Part shown: piece after piece, positions 11,301 to 22,110 of the stretch
Layout of the letters: each line of letters begins with the position of its first letter
How positions within the stretch are numbered: position 1 is the first letter of the stretch
Assembly: GCA_030278955.1 (NCBI GenBank)
Contig: JAOANR010000003.1
Span: 57,467,628 to 57,531,627 of the forward strand
DNA length: 64,000 nt
Source of the DNA: Hygrophila difformis
Taxonomy: Eukaryota > Streptophyta > Magnoliopsida > Lamiales > Acanthaceae
Direction: 5' to 3'
The notes under the pieces: generated by a model
Databases searched by the model: none
Told to the model about the DNA's origin: nothing
Seen by the model: only the letters and a program-made list of their open reading frames with translations
Program-made: the position numbers and the translations under genes

Positions 11301-13763
11301 CAATGCATTGATTACCGTAAATTAAATTCTGTAACAAAGAAAGATCATTTTCCCCTACCCTTTATTGATCAAATGGTTGAGCGTTTGGCAGGGAAGTCAC
11401 ATTATTGCTTCCTAGACGGCTTTTCGGGGTACTTTCAGATTGCCATTGCGCCTGAGGACCAAGAGAAGACCACATTCACTTGCCCATTTGGAACCTTCGC
11501 CTATAGGAGAATGCCATTCGGACTTTGCAACGCCCCTGCCACCTTTCAAAGGTGCATGGTAAGTATTTTTTCTGATTATGTGGGGAAAGGGATAGAAGTG
11601 TTCATGGATGACTTTAGCGTGTATGGAACTGATTTTGACACTTGCTTAGATAATTTGGAATTAATTTTGAAAAGATGCAAGGACACTAAGTTAGTGTTAA
11701 ATTGGGAGAAGTGTCAATTCATGGTAGAAGAGGGGATAGTCCTTGGTCATTTAGTGTCATCTAAGGGGATAGAAGTTGATAAGGCTAAGGTCGATATTAT
11801 TTCTGCTTTACCCTACCCCACTTCGGTGAGGGATATTCGTTCTTTTTTAGGACATGCAGGATTTTATCGACGTTTCATCAAAGATTTCTCCAAGGTGGCT
11901 GCTCCTCTTTTCAAGTTGCTACAAAAAGATATCCAATTTGAGTTTGATGATCAATGCAAGAAGACCTTTGACAAGATTAAGGAGCTGTTGACTTCACCAC
12001 CCATTATTCAGCCGCCAAACTGGGAGCTTCCTTTCGAAATCATGTGTGATGCAAGTGACACCGCAGTTGGAGCTGTGCTTGGACAAAGAAGTGGAAGAAT
12101 TCCTTGGGCAATCTACTATGCATCAAAAGCTCTAAATGGAGCCCAATTAAATTATTCCACTACTGAAAAAGAACTCCTAGCTGTTGTATTTGCTCTTGAA
12201 AAATTTCGATCTTATTTGCTTGGTACTAAAGTAATTGTCTTTTCTGATCATGCAGCTCTAAGATACCTTATGACAAAGAAAGATAGCAAACCAAGGCTCA
12301 TTCGATGGGTCTTACTCCTACAAGAATTTGATGTGGAAATTCGAGACAAGAAAGGTAGTGAGAACCTTGTGGCTGACCACCTCAGTCGACTCCCAACACC
12401 TCAAGAGAAATTATCTTTAAGGGAGTATTTTCCGGATGAGCAATTGCTTTCAATTTCTAGCATTTCACCCTGGTATGCGAATTTAGTTAATTATTTGGTC
12501 ACTAATCAATTTCCTATTGGTTGGACAAAGGCAAAGAAGGATAAGCTTAAGAGTGATGCTAGATATTACATATGGGATGACCCGTACCTGTGGAAGCGTT
12601 GCCAAGATCAAGTGATAAGGCGGTGTGTAAGTGAAAGTGAGTATGAATCCATTCTTAAATTTTGTCATTCCATGGAGTGTGGAGGTCATTTTGGTGCCCA
12701 AAGAACCGCAAGGAAGGTATTGGATAGCGGTTTTTATTGGCCTACCTTATTTAAAGATGCATATTCGTTTTGCAAAATGTGTGATAAGTGTCAAAGGGTA
12801 GGAAATATAACTGCTAGAGATCAAATGCCCCTAACACCAATGATGTTTGTTGAAATATTTGATGTATGGGGGATGGATTTTATGGGGCCATTTCCTAATT
12901 CTCATGGATTTTTATATATCATACTTGCTGTAGACTATGTTTCGAAATGGGTGGAAGCAAAAGCCACCCGGACTAATGATTCAAAGGTTGTTGCAGATTT
13001 CCTCAAGTCCATTTTCAATCGTTTTGGGATGCCCAAGGCGGTTGTCAGTGACCGGGGTACTCATTTTTGCAACAAAACTATTTCAGCTTTGTTTCGCAGG
13101 TATGGTGTTCTACACAAGGTCTCGACCTCTTACCACCCGCAAACCAATGGGCAAGCTGAAGTTTCCAACAAAGAGATCAAGAGGATTCTTGAAAAAATGG
13201 TGAGGCCGGACAGGAAGGATTGGAGCTTAAGGTTGGGAGATGCATTGTGGGCATACCGAACGGCATTCAAAACTCCAATAGGGATGTCTCCCTATAGGTT
13301 GGTCTTTGGTAAGCCATGTCATTTACCAGTTGAAATTGAACATCGTGCATTTTGGGCTGTTAAACAATGTAACATGAGTTTGAGTGAAGCTGGAGAAAGT
13401 AGAAAGTTGCAATTGCAAGAGTTGGAGGAGATTAGGAACGAGGCTTATGACAATGCCATGATTTACAAGGAGAAGAGTAAGAATTTTCATGACCAAAATA
13501 TTTTGAGAAAAGATTTTAAGGTGGGCCAAAAGGTTTTACTTTATAATTCTAGACTCAAGCTCTTCCCGGGTAAGTTACGTTCTCGTTGGATAGGTCCATT
13601 TGTGGTGACTAATATAACATCTTTTGGTGCAGTGGAAATACAAAGTTTACACACGGACAAGAAGTTTGTGGTGAATGGGCATCGTCTTAAGCCATATTAT
13701 GAAGGATTTCAACCTCAAGTAGTGGAGGGAATCAAGTTTGTTGAATCCCATGAGCTTAATTGA
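8364..13763 (+). CDS. Athila gag-pol polyprotein
   Basis: The uninterrupted frame has 1799 codons and starts at the first ATG (MPRTDRGG) 83 bp after the primer site. Order: charged N-terminus; retrotransposon gag domain (about residues 110-300, with [13 protein letters not shown] and [15 protein letters not shown]); a CCHC knuckle [14 protein letters not shown] (about 327-340); aspartic protease with [10 protein letters not shown] (about 628); reverse transcriptase with FMDD (about 1080); RNase H starting [13 protein letters not shown] (about 1230); integrase zinc region (about 1430-1475), catalytic [15 protein letters not shown] and the glutamate in [12 protein letters not shown] (about 1500-1600). 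It packages the RNA, copies it and inserts the cDNA. No chromodomain is seen. The protease has DLGA rather than DSGA, usual for Athila. Nothing is visibly broken, so it is probably functional. Confidence 0.95.
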   Translation: MPRTDRGGEKNYDPEIEKTARRLSKEARERRKEEKAEVSTPLLNLEIQIAEDSSSSSDSEESKKVKEETEIPQPAMAQQRTLRELASPDLAQQPLCITFPTVADNAASVLKTGLIHLLPNFHGLSGEEPHKHLQEFDVVCTSMKPAGVTEDQIKLRAFPFSLKDAAKDWLFNLPAGSITTWNEMKRKFLEKYFPASRAANLRKEICGIKQATGESLFEYWDRFNKLITRCPQHQISEQLLIQYFYEGLTTMDRMLIDAASGGALMNKTPEEAWALLNNMAMNSQQFGTREVVPVKEAGEVSSLQQQLTELTSFVRKLAVGNAQVKACGICSNTDHSTDACPTLSEEVEVNAAGFVERRNYDPFSNTYNPGWRDHPNLRYGNQQAPTQQPPGFQPAPPPPQQRAAPQAPFPGNSLHDLVKNMAANMLQFQQETRTSIKNLEDQMSQVVNEVCDMKQREKGKLPAQTHANPGNVSAMTLRSGKELEGPKEIVSKEKAEDEIEKEMEQEAQKSSDEVKLNLPITPKSNIAPFPHRLVKPSKGDKDKEIMEVFKKVELSIPLLDAIKQIPRYAKFLKDLCSNKQKLRGDEKVIAGESVSAMLQMKLPQKCGDPGMFVIPCKIGKMEVKRAMLDLGAAINVMPRSIFNSLNIGPLKETGIIIQLADRTNAYPEGIIEDVLVQVNELIFPVDFYILDMHDENSPNPSPILLGRPFMCTARTKIDVKTGTLSMEFEGEKVQFNIFDAMKYTVESNALCCIDVLDANVQEVFDLNGKDDLETAIIQNIRVDTLDETPVDDAVKEMVQALHSLEPKPSRYAVVNSILKKSDNGLLPSVVQAPILEMKPLPPTLKYTFLGDEKTLPVIISAALSPTQEEKLVRVLREQKEAIGWQLADIRGISPFLCTHRIALEEDTKPLRQAQRRLNPAMMEVVKKEILKLLDADIIYPISDSNWVSPIHVVPKKSGVTVEADHDGNFIPVRKQTGWRQCIDYRKLNSVTKKDHFPLPFIDQMVERLAGKSHYCFLDGFSGYFQIAIAPEDQEKTTFTCPFGTFAYRRMPFGLCNAPATFQRCMVSIFSDYVGKGIEVFMDDFSVYGTDFDTCLDNLELILKRCKDTKLVLNWEKCQFMVEEGIVLGHLVSSKGIEVDKAKVDIISALPYPTSVRDIRSFLGHAGFYRRFIKDFSKVAAPLFKLLQKDIQFEFDDQCKKTFDKIKELLTSPPIIQPPNWELPFEIMCDASDTAVGAVLGQRSGRIPWAIYYASKALNGAQLNYSTTEKELLAVVFALEKFRSYLLGTKVIVFSDHAALRYLMTKKDSKPRLIRWVLLLQEFDVEIRDKKGSENLVADHLSRLPTPQEKLSLREYFPDEQLLSISSISPWYANLVNYLVTNQFPIGWTKAKKDKLKSDARYYIWDDPYLWKRCQDQVIRRCVSESEYESILKFCHSMECGGHFGAQRTARKVLDSGFYWPTLFKDAYSFCKMCDKCQRVGNITARDQMPLTPMMFVEIFDVWGMDFMGPFPNSHGFLYIILAVDYVSKWVEAKATRTNDSKVVADFLKSIFNRFGMPKAVVSDRGTHFCNKTISALFRRYGVLHKVSTSYHPQTNGQAEVSNKEIKRILEKMVRPDRKDWSLRLGDALWAYRTAFKTPIGMSPYRLVFGKPCHLPVEIEHRAFWAVKQCNMSLSEAGESRKLQLQELEEIRNEAYDNAMIYKEKSKNFHDQNILRKDFKVGQKVLLYNSRLKLFPGKLRSRWIGPFVVTNITSFGAVEIQSLHTDKKFVVNGHRLKPYYEGFQPQVVEGIKFVESHELN

Positions 13764-13810
13764 ATTAAGACGTCATTGCGTCTAGCCAAAGACCTAAAAG
13801 AAAGGCGCTT

Positions 13811-13828
13811 CTTGGGAGGTAACCCAAG
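13811..13828 (+). other. Conserved hairpin just after the gag-pol stop
   Basis: CTTGGG-AGGTAA-CCCAAG forms a perfect 6-bp stem with a 6-nt loop, 48 bp after the stop codon. The surrounding GGCGCTTCTTGGGAGG is a recognisable mark of Athila elements at this position. An RNA role (packaging, stability or processing) is plausible but unproven. Confidence 0.6.
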
Positions 13829-13958
13829 TTTCATATTTAAATTTCTCTTTGTTTAGTTGAATTTTCGAGTCTTAGTTCGAGTCTAATAAAGTTTTCTTTG
13901 GTTTTGGATTTCAATTGTTGATTTCAGGAGCTTTTGGAGTTGCAGAGTAAAAATTGGT

Positions 13959-14260
13959 GTTGTGCGTGGGCATACTTAAGAGCAAAATTCATTCTGGAAT
14001 TCATAAAAAAAAAATGGAGAAACAGAGTAATTAGAAGCCTTGCGCGTGGGCACGCATAAGGAGTAAAATTACACTGGAATTTGGGTTCAAGTAAAAAAGA
14101 GGGAAAAACAGAATAATTTGAAGCTTTGCGCGTGGGCACGCTCAAGGAGTAAATATACACTGGTATTGGAGTGGAAGGAAGGAAGTCCACCAGGCTAAAT
14201 GAGAGCCCTAGGTGTGGGCACACACAAGGAACAAAAATAGACTGCAATTAAAGAGGGAAT
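13959..14260 (+). repeat. Four degenerate 80-86 bp tandem repeats in the Athila 3' region
   Basis: The core GCGTGGGCA starts at 13964, 14044, 14130 and (as GTGTGGGCA) 14212. Each core is followed by an AAGG/AAGA-type stretch, then A-rich sequence. Copies 2 and 3 contain GCGTGGGCACGC, the exact reverse complement of the LTR motif GCGTGCCCACGC at 6824-6835. The block sits between gag-pol and the GC-rich segment and has no coding frame. Confidence 0.75.
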
Positions 14261-14319
14261 AAGGCAAAAATCAGTCCAAATATTCACTCATTTCAAGCCC
14301 TAGTAGAAACACCAAACAC

Positions 14320-15268
14320 ACTCTCTCTCTCTCTCTCTCTCACCTGACCACCGCCCACCGCCAGTCACCGCCGCCAGCGCCGCCTGCGAGCCGCCGCCGC
14401 CGCCTCCTCCTCCTCCTCTCCTTCTCTCGCTGCCCAGGAGCCATCGCCGCTCGTCCTCCAGCGCCACCTCCGCTCGTCGCACCGCCACCGCCGGAGCACA
14501 CCGCCGCCACCGCCGGAGCACACCGCCGCCCGCCGCGCCAGCGCCGTCCTCAGCCGCTGGATCCGCCTAGCTCCGCCGCCCAACCCCTCGTCGCGAGCGC
14601 GTCGCCGCCGTTTCGCGAACTCCATCGTCGCTCGCCTCTCCTCGCCGTCCACCTCTCGGAGTCGCCGGATCTGAGCATCTCTCGCCCGCCGGACGTCGCC
14701 GCCCCTTCCTGTCGCGCCTCCGCCCAGATCGCGCTGCCGCGCCTCCGCCTCGCCCGCCACCATCCCATCTCGCTTGCCACTCGCCGGCCCTTTTCCTCGT
14801 TTACCCCTCGACGTCCTCCGCCGTCCTCGCGAATCGCCGCCGTCCTCGCAAACCGCAGCCGCCGTCCTCGCGCCTCGCGAGCGCAGCCGCCGTCCTCGCC
14901 GCCTTCCTCCTCTCCTCTCTCTCGCGAATCCGCGCCTGCCCACGCCACGCTGCCCCTCCGCCGCTCGTCGTCTCTGTCGCACCACAGCGCCACCGCCCGC
15001 CGCGCCAGCGCGTCCATCGCACCACCTCCCGTCGCTCGCCTCCGCCGCTCTCTCCCTCGCCGGATCTGGAGCAGCGCCGCCTCGCCGCCCTCGTTCGCGA
15101 ACAAAACGCCGCATCTGAATCCCACCACCACCACCGCGCTGCCCCTCCGCCGCTCGTCGCCCCTGCCTTCTACAGCCACCACCGCCGAAAACTCGCAACC
15201 CTCAAAGCCGCGCACCACCGCCTCCACCCAGACGCCGCCGCTGCCGCACCCTAATCAACCCAATCTTG
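14320..15268 (+). other. GC-rich, CpG-dense segment inside the Athila 3' region
   Basis: A (CT)n run at about 14321-14341 leads into roughly 0.9 kb dominated by CCGCCG, CGCCGT and CTCGCC, far richer in GC than the rest of the element. Internal repeats include the CACCGCCGGAGCACACC motif in tandem near 14490-14530 and CTGCCCCTCCGCCGCTCGTC near 14951 and 15139. It ends at AATCTTGTAAGT, a good splice-donor context (GT at 15270-15271), followed at once by AT-rich, intron-like sequence. The layout resembles a plant CT-rich leader, first exon and first intron. No product was recognised. The long minus-strand frames here only reflect the lack of A and T. Captured host DNA or an element-specific leader are both possible. 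Confidence 0.6.
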
Positions 15269-17032
15269 TAAGTCAAATTATCCCTCTTTTGAAATCCCTA
15301 ATCCCCTGCACAAATCTAGTAATTCATTCTGTGGTTATTTGCTGAATTAGAATTCATAATTGGGATTGAGTAAGATTGGTTGAGCATAGGTTAGTCTGGA
15401 TTTAAAACTTCTTTGAACTGTGGATTGCTCCAGGGGTACTAGATTGTGTTGCTCTTGTTCTACTTGGTTGTTTGTGGGAAATTTCTGCTTGCAGGTCTGG
15501 TAATGGGACAAGAAATCCAATACACCATCTTCAAATGTTCCACATTGTTTCCCACTTGAAAGGAATTTCAAATGCCCGAGGTGCAATGGGCAAGCTTCGA
15601 TAGCAGGTTTTGGAAAGATGGCAATAGGCACATTTGGTCACCCACATGTAATCCAGGGAAGTTTCATTCACCCTCTCTAATTCATTTTTATTTTGCAATA
15701 GGGACATTGCATAATTTAGGTGTGGGGGAGGTTTTAGGTCACGCCTATATGTTAATATGATTTTAGAACTTCCTAGCTTGTCCTCTTGTGTTGTCTTGCC
15801 AAGTCAAATGTGCATTGCTTGACTATTGTAGAGTTTGCCATGTTCTTAGTCAAATTAATTGAGAGGTATGCTTAGTTTTCTATCACTTAACCCTAAGTGA
15901 GCTATTTGAGCCTTTTTTTTAAAAAATTCAATGAAATAAAAAAAAAAATAAAAAAATAAAAAAATAAAAAAAAAATTAAAAAAAAAAAACCATCACATAT
16001 TTGCTCAAATTTTCTTGTTGTGTGAAACGCATGAGACTTGATTTTCTAGAACTTGCTTGATTATACATAGTTGATTGTACTCTCATTTTTGAATCTTGAT
16101 GCAAATAAAATGATAAGGGCACTAGGAATACCCCATTTTGGCCTTGTTTTCCCCTTAACCCATGTTTATCCTTTAGTAAACCACTCTGAGCCTATTGATG
16201 ATATATCCATTTTTCTTGGTTCATGTTTAACCCCTTAGCCTGAGACCTTTTTCTTCGATTATGGCCATACACTTATTTGAACCCTAGGAACATGAGGAAA
16301 TTTGTTTAAGTATCATTACATGTGATTTTGGTTAAAGGTTGCACTTGATGTGAGTTGATTGAGTTTTTGTATTCGACATGTGATTTTGTTATTGTACTGC
16401 CTCTCTAAAAAAAAAAAAAAAATTACCAGGGCAGTGGAAATAAATAGTTTGGAACGTGTTCCTCTAACCGGAGTGTTATGAACAAAGAGTTGAAGTTCTG
16501 TCTGCAATTTTCAGACAATGGAATTCCTCTCATAAACGTACCAAGCTATTGAAAGCCACCAAAAAAAAAAAAAAAAAAGAGAGGCAGACATGTTTGTATT
16601 AGCAGCAAGTGTAATTCTTTATTTTGAGAGCAGCATGATCATTGATGTCAAAGAGAATTTGTGCAACTTATGTTTCGTAGCATGTTTTGATGGTTAGACA
16701 ATTTCCTCAATTCCTTTTAACCTACATATTCCATATTTTCCTACCCCAACCTTAGCCCCGTTACAACCCTAATAAAGACCCTTTGATTATGAACATCATG
16801 TTCTTATTTGAGATGTGAATTTACTGTGATTTGATAGCAAGCCTATGGGATTGATAGTTCTCTATGCGTATTGAGTGAAATCTAGCCTAAACACTTGAGG
16901 GTGAGTGATCTCTTATTATATTTTCCCATTTTGTGAGGATAGTTGGCTTTGCATACCTTGATTTTGATGAAACTTTGACATGGTTGAATGATACTTGGTT
17001 TGGCATGCACTTTTGATATTTGGTCTTGATAT
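15269..17032 (+). other. Athila 3' non-coding region
   Basis: This is AT-rich with long A runs (about 15930-15990, 16409-16422, 16561-16578). No env-like frame is visible, although Athila relatives can carry one here. A polypurine-like GGTGTGGGGGAGG occurs at about 15719-15731, resembling the true tract before the 3' LTR, so it may be a secondary plus-strand priming site or an old duplication of the LTR-proximal end. Confidence 0.6.
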
Positions 17033-17069
17033 ATGCTTGAGGACAAGCATGGATTAGGTGTGGGGGAGT
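17033..17069 (+). promoter_or_regulatory. Hairpin and polypurine tract before the Athila 3' LTR
   Basis: ATGCTTG-AGGA-CAAGCAT (17033-17050) is a perfect 7-bp stem with a 4-nt loop. It is followed by GGATTAGGTGTGGGGGAGT, whose purine-rich end abuts the LTR start at 17070. The polypurine tract primes plus-strand DNA synthesis. A similar CTTGAGGACAAG motif is common just before the tract in Athila/Tat elements. Confidence 0.8.
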
Positions 17070-18663
17070 TGATATATGTTGTATTTGATGATATTTTTAT
17101 GCATATGTCAACTTAAATTGTTTGAGAAAATTAATAAAAATGGCCTTGATTGGATTGATTTTTGGGACATTGGTTTTGTAGGAAAGGTGGCAAATTTCCA
17201 ACATTGGACAGCCTATTTTGAAGTGTTGGGCGTGCCCACGCCTAAGGACCAATTCGCAGCTGTGGGGTCTATGTGTGAAGCATCAAAATTTGCAAAAAGA
17301 TCCTTGGGGTTAAATTGAAGTATCTAAATCTTTGGGCATCAAATCAAGAGGAATTTTCAGATTTTTCTTCATGGCATCAAATCTTTGGGCATCAAATCCT
17401 TGGGAATCAATTACAAAAGAATAATCAAAGGCATGATTTTGATGTTTTTGGATGCAATTGAGGGAGGCTTTTTGGATGCAATTGAGGAGGCTACTACCAT
17501 GAACATGCAAAAAGGGAGAAAGAAGAATTAAAAATTGGTCTTGTTTTGCTATAAATAGGAGGAGACCAAAGAGCAAAAAAAACACAACACATTGGCCATT
17601 ATTCCACAAAACACAAGACATTGGCCAATTTTCCACCAAAAGAGGTTCCAACCATTGAAGAGCACAAGAGGGATTCCAACCATTGGAGACACACTAGAGA
17701 GGAGACTCCATTTTTGTTGGCACTTACAAAATTGGAGGATTCCAAGGGCAATAAGGATTCGATCCTTCGTGGGTTATTTTCTTGTTCAATTTCTATAATT
17801 GATTACCATGTTGGATTGTGTGGATTTGGTTATGTTTTGGATGGATTGTGAGTAGTTTTCTTATCTAGTTTAGGCTTTGAATTTGTGTGTGGATATGGAA
17901 TTGTGAGACTTATTTTGTTGACATATTTTTATGCTTAATTGAATTGGGTATTTTTAATTCCTCTATTTATTATGTTTTGAATTGCTTGATTGATATAGCG
18001 GCCGCGTGTTGATTGAGTAATTTATTGCTATATTGGGAAGAGCATCCGTAATTGTGTAATTTTCCAATCAAGTAGCAAACTAGAGGAAGAATACTCTAGT
18101 GAGGGATTAAAATCGGTTTTAAACACTACCTCGTAGGATTAGTGTTGAATCGAATTGGGTTTTTCTTGTGCTAAATGCTATCAAGTCATGTTATGCTATG
18201 GTCGTACCTAGTATTCACACTTGATTAGGGGAATGGCTTATGGTCGTACCTAAGCCATCGAATAAGTATGGAAAAATTGGTTGGGAAACGCTTGTAGACC
18301 AACTTTAACCAATTTAGTCAATTAGCCAATTAAGTTAAATGCATGTCAATGATCAATTCCATATCCAATACATAATTCATGCCTAAACTAGAGTTTTAAT
18401 TATCCTAAAGAGCTCACTTGTTACCTTGCAATTATTTTTATTCTTGTTTAATTTTTATTTTCTTTTTACTAGTTTAGTTGAAATCAAATCCCCCCATCTT
18501 TATAAATATAAATATAATTTATAATTAATCAAGTGATTGAAAATAAACTCTTTGAGCAAGTTCCCTGTGGAGACGACCCTACTCACTATATATATTACAT
18601 TTATTTATCTTCTCTTGTGGTGTAGGACTAATATTTAATTTGCAGCTTTGCGACGAGCAAGCA
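17070..18663 (+). repeat. Athila 3' LTR
   Basis: The 1594-bp copy of 6664-8257 is complete, with T instead of G at 17775. It ends GAGCAAGCA, followed by the ACTGT target-duplication copy. Its TATA box (17550-17557) points rightward, away from the element. Confidence 0.95.
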
Positions 18664-19502
18664 ACTGTAAATATGTAATATTTTCATAAGTAGCATGTAC
18701 TTTTTGATAATTATAACATGCCAAAAGTACTTTTCACCTTTATACATCCAAACACATTTTTTTAATAGAAGCTGCTTTTTAAACATTCCATCCAAATACA
18801 AAATTACATGCTTTTGCTTTTTTAAAAGTCAACACAAATGGACCGGTCCAATGAGACATGGGATTATGGGAATACCCTAATATTCATTTTATTTTTTTTA
18901 AAAAAAAAAAGAAAAGTGAAGGGAAATGAACTGATGGTTTATTTATTTATTTGTCTAATTGAAGGAGTTTCTTAAATTTCTTTCGAGGACTAATAATAAT
19001 CTTGAGGTATGATAGACTTGAATGAATAAACTTTCATAGTATATCTCAACCAAAAAAACAAAAAAAAAGAACTTTCATAGTATATATTTTTCCCTTTTTT
19101 TCCTTTCATACTTTTCTCTCAACTCGATTCCTTACCCAACTCTCTACTCGTTTACAATTTGTATGGCTTGAAATCTCATATATCTTTACCGACACTTCAG
19201 TGTTAATGATTTTCAAAAAAAAATAAAAACCACCCTTATATAATTTAAATTATTAATTACGTAAAAGAAAGAATTTAACACATAAAAAAACAAAAAGAAT
19301 ACTAAACATAATTAATTAAACTGAAATTATGATCATTGCAATTATTCAATTTTGATAAATTATTATAAATTTTATTATCATTTGAAATTAAAAAAAAAAA
19401 TAATTATACTATTTTATAGATACTAAGCACAATAATTATTTCTCTTTTTATACATACTAAACACACCATTCACAAAATGGGCACGTTTAATATATACTAT
19501 GT
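18664..19502. other. AT-rich intergenic DNA with retroposon scraps
   Basis: No gene is visible. At 18720-18830 there are MITE-like motifs matching those at 6163-6350. A 16-bp repeat AACTTTCATAGTATAT (19029-19044 and 19070-19085) brackets 25 bp of A-rich sequence, like the tail of a heavily truncated retroposon with target duplications. Around 19088-19225, TTTACAATTTGTATGGCTTG and ACCGACACTTCAGTGTTAATG followed by an A run match the 3' part of the local SINE family. Confidence 0.5.
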
Positions 19503-20002
19503 NNNNNNNNNNNNNNNNNNNNNNNNNNNNNNNNNNNNNNNNNNNNNNNNNNNNNNNNNNNNNNNNNNNNNNNNNNNNNNNNNNNNNNNNNNNNNNNNNN
19601 NNNNNNNNNNNNNNNNNNNNNNNNNNNNNNNNNNNNNNNNNNNNNNNNNNNNNNNNNNNNNNNNNNNNNNNNNNNNNNNNNNNNNNNNNNNNNNNNNNNN
19701 NNNNNNNNNNNNNNNNNNNNNNNNNNNNNNNNNNNNNNNNNNNNNNNNNNNNNNNNNNNNNNNNNNNNNNNNNNNNNNNNNNNNNNNNNNNNNNNNNNNN
19801 NNNNNNNNNNNNNNNNNNNNNNNNNNNNNNNNNNNNNNNNNNNNNNNNNNNNNNNNNNNNNNNNNNNNNNNNNNNNNNNNNNNNNNNNNNNNNNNNNNNN
19901 NNNNNNNNNNNNNNNNNNNNNNNNNNNNNNNNNNNNNNNNNNNNNNNNNNNNNNNNNNNNNNNNNNNNNNNNNNNNNNNNNNNNNNNNNNNNNNNNNNNN
20001 NN
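19503..20002. other. Assembly gap (500 N)
   Basis: Exactly 500 N, a placeholder gap of conventional size. The true length is unknown. Open frames running across it are meaningless. Confidence 0.99.
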
Positions 20003-20101
20003 TCGAGCCGAGCTCGAGCTCCAATATATTATGTCGAGCTCGAGCTGAGCTCAATTTTTAATGCTCATCGCTCGAGCTCGGCTCAGCTCGTTTACATCCC
20101 T
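20003..20101. mobile_element. Right end of a GAGCTCGAGC-rich MITE
   Basis: Repeated CGAGCTCGAGCT / GAGCTCGGCTCAGCTCG motifs lead to the end GTTTACATCCCTA. Read from the other strand this is TAGGGATGTAAAC, a common terminus of hAT-type MITEs in plants. The left half lies in the gap. Confidence 0.5.
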
Positions 20102-21255
20102 ACTCCCAATTAAGGGTTGGAAGTTCGACACCACAAGTTCTCTAGAAAGACATATTTTGAGATTAAACTCATATATGTTTTAATGTTTCTTCCCCGTAAT
20201 TTATAGGATATGACAAATAATGTTTGTATTATATATATTATTACATACAAATATACGTTATAGATGGACCACATTGATGTCCATTTCGAGCTTGGCCTAA
20301 ATTTTCAACGGGTGGGGTATCCAAGAAGTGTATGCATACACCAACATGAATTTATGGATGCATATTTGCCTATTTGGGTGTTCAAATCACACTTTTTCGT
20401 CCATATACCATATATGGTTGTAAATCCGTAATTTATATATGTATGCACTTATAAATAAAGAAAATATATACATATGCCTGTCCATGTTATATACTTCCTC
20501 CGTTCTCAAATGTTTATTACATTTGATTTTAGTGCACTATTCACATATGCACTTTGATTTAAAGTTTTATCATAGTTATACAAGTTAAAATATAGTCAAG
20601 AGGGATCTTGTTAGATTCGTCTCGTCGTGTGGTTTTTAAATATCGAACTTTTAGAATTTTTACATATACCGAACTTGAATTATTATTGATTCAAAATGTG
20701 CATTAGACTGCGTGCGCAGTGGGTACGTAAGAAAGATATGAGAACGGAGGAAGTATAAAAGTTTAAAATCAATTTTATCTTATGTTGGTTATTACAATTG
20801 ACGCTGGAGCTACAAATGAATGATGAGAGCTCATATTGTATAATTATAAAAGAATAAAAAAAGAGGTATGTATAGTGGTTAAGTCTCTCAATCCCTTATT
20901 CAAGTAAGGGTTTGTTTGGGAATTAACTGTTAGTTGTTAACTGATTCTGTTAGTAATAATTAGTTAAAATTAAATGTTTGACAATTTCGAGGTCAACATT
21001 TTGCTTAGAATAAGCTAAAATCCAAAATGCTGCTATTTGCAGTAGTTTCAAAAGGAGTTAATTGAATACTGTTTTAAGTTATTTTATTTTTTTCAAATAA
21101 GCCAATTTATTTAATATTATCTAGAATAAGCTAATTTCATTTAGTTTATTTGTCAAACAGGACCTAAGTATTGCGGGATATCAAATAGTCGAAAATATAA
21201 AAAAAAAATAAATAGAACTTTTTAACTTTGTAATTTAACCATCTCCTCCTATTCG
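20102..21255. other. AT-rich intergenic DNA
   Basis: No gene is visible. The stretch contains the Stowaway MITE at 20492-20755. The part around 20906-21165 (GGGTTTGTTTGGGAATTAACTG ... TTTGTCAAACAGGACC) has short inverted ends (GTTTGTTTGG versus CAAACAGGAC) and may be another MITE, without a clear target duplication. Confidence 0.4.
20492..20755. mobile_element. Stowaway-like MITE
   Basis: TA-CTTCCTCCGTTCTCAAATG at the left and GAGAACGGAGGAAG-TA at the right form matching terminal inverted repeats with TA duplication. The body (TTAAAATATAGTCAAGAGGGATC) is shared with other copies in this window. Confidence 0.85.
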
Positions 21256-21938
21256 TAGGGGTCAAAACGGGATGGATACAGGCGGATAGTACTCATCCCG
21301 TATCCTATCCCATATTTTTTTTTTCGAATATGGAATCAGATACGAATAGGCCGGATACAAATACGAATTCGAATACTTCGGGAAACGCATACGAGATGGA
21401 TCCGGATTTTAACTCGGATAATCTTATAATTACTAAAATTAATTTTTTTTAATAATTTTTTAAATGAAATCGGAATATACTATTATGTAAGCTAAACTAA
21501 ATTTTTAAATTTTCCGAGATCATTAGTTATTTCGTTCAAAACATCTACATAACATCACTACAAGATGTTACATACTACAGTTTTGATGCAAAGAACTCAA
21601 ATGATGTAGTGGAGTTGATTGATATGATTTGATTTAATAAATTACATATGACTTTGAAGCTTTTGATTATATTTATACATATAGTATTACTTATTTATTT
21701 TATAGTTAATATAATATATTATATTATACATATATAAATATATATAAACTTTTGGATATTCAGATAGAAAATACAGATAATATCCGCATTATATTCGGAT
21801 TTTTCGGATACGGGCGGATATTTACAATCCCATATCCTGTCCCGTATCCGCCAGATATAAAAATTCAAATTCGGATTCGAATATAATCGAATACGGCGTC
21901 GGATCGGGCGGATATTATCCGCCCCACTTTCATCCCTA
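21256..21938. mobile_element. hAT-type MITE with 8-bp target duplication
   Basis: The ends are TAGGGGTCAAAACGGG and, inverted, TAGGGATGAAAGTGGGG. The flanking 8-mers are CCTATTCG (21248-21255) and CCCATTCG (21939-21946), one mismatch. The ends hold matching CGGATA-rich segments. No coding capacity is visible. Confidence 0.75.
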
Positions 21939-21946
21939 CCCATTCG

Positions 21947-22110
21947 GGTTGGGGACTTACTCTAGTGGTAAGTTCCCCAACTCCCAACCTATAGGTTGGG
22001 AGTTCGAATCCTCACTTGGCCCCCTATTCATCATCTTTCTTCCCTTTGTAATTTGTGTGGCATAGACTCCCACCGCTCCCTTTCCAGACTTTTAATGGCT
22101 CCTAAAAAAA
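21947..22110 (+). mobile_element. tRNA-derived SINE
   Basis: A box A-like CTCTAGTGGTAAG is followed by a box B-like GAGTTCGAATCC, then the family body CCTTTGTAATTTGTGTGGCA and an A-rich tail near 22103-22110. Such a SINE is transcribed by RNA polymerase III and moved by LINE machinery. At least four related copies or fragments lie elsewhere in the window (24846, 31722, 32295, 47637). Confidence 0.7.

Larger units (their letters stand above)
6664..18663 (+). mobile_element. Complete Athila-type Ty3/gypsy retrotransposon (12.0 kb)
   Basis: Order: 5' LTR (6664-8257), tRNA-Asp primer site (8263-8280), single gag-pol ORF (8364-13763), a 3.3-kb non-coding 3' region, polypurine tract (ending at 17069) and 3' LTR (17070-18663). 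Flanking 5-mers are ACTAT (6659-6663) and ACTGT (18664-18668), a target duplication with one mismatch. The two LTRs differ by eye at a single base (G at 7369, T at 17775), so insertion was recent. The gag sequence, primer type and the conserved sequence after the pol stop all match the Athila lineage. All enzyme motifs are present, so this could be an autonomous copy. Confidence 0.95.

Noticed and set aside
14365..15227. Long minus-strand frames (277 and 225 codons) in the GC-rich Athila segment
   Set aside because: Arg/Gly/Ala-rich and open in several frames at once because the DNA lacks A and T. No domain, and opposite to the element's transcription.
13764..17069. Athila env-like gene
   Set aside because: No long plus-strand frame, signal peptide or membrane segments are visible between gag-pol and the 3' LTR.
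19477..20113. Frames of 185-204 codons across the N gap
   Set aside because: Made almost entirely of unknown residues. They are an artefact of the gap.
21960..22011. Functional tRNA gene
   Set aside because: Box A/B-like signals are present but no cloverleaf forms, and the sequence continues into a SINE body with an A tail.
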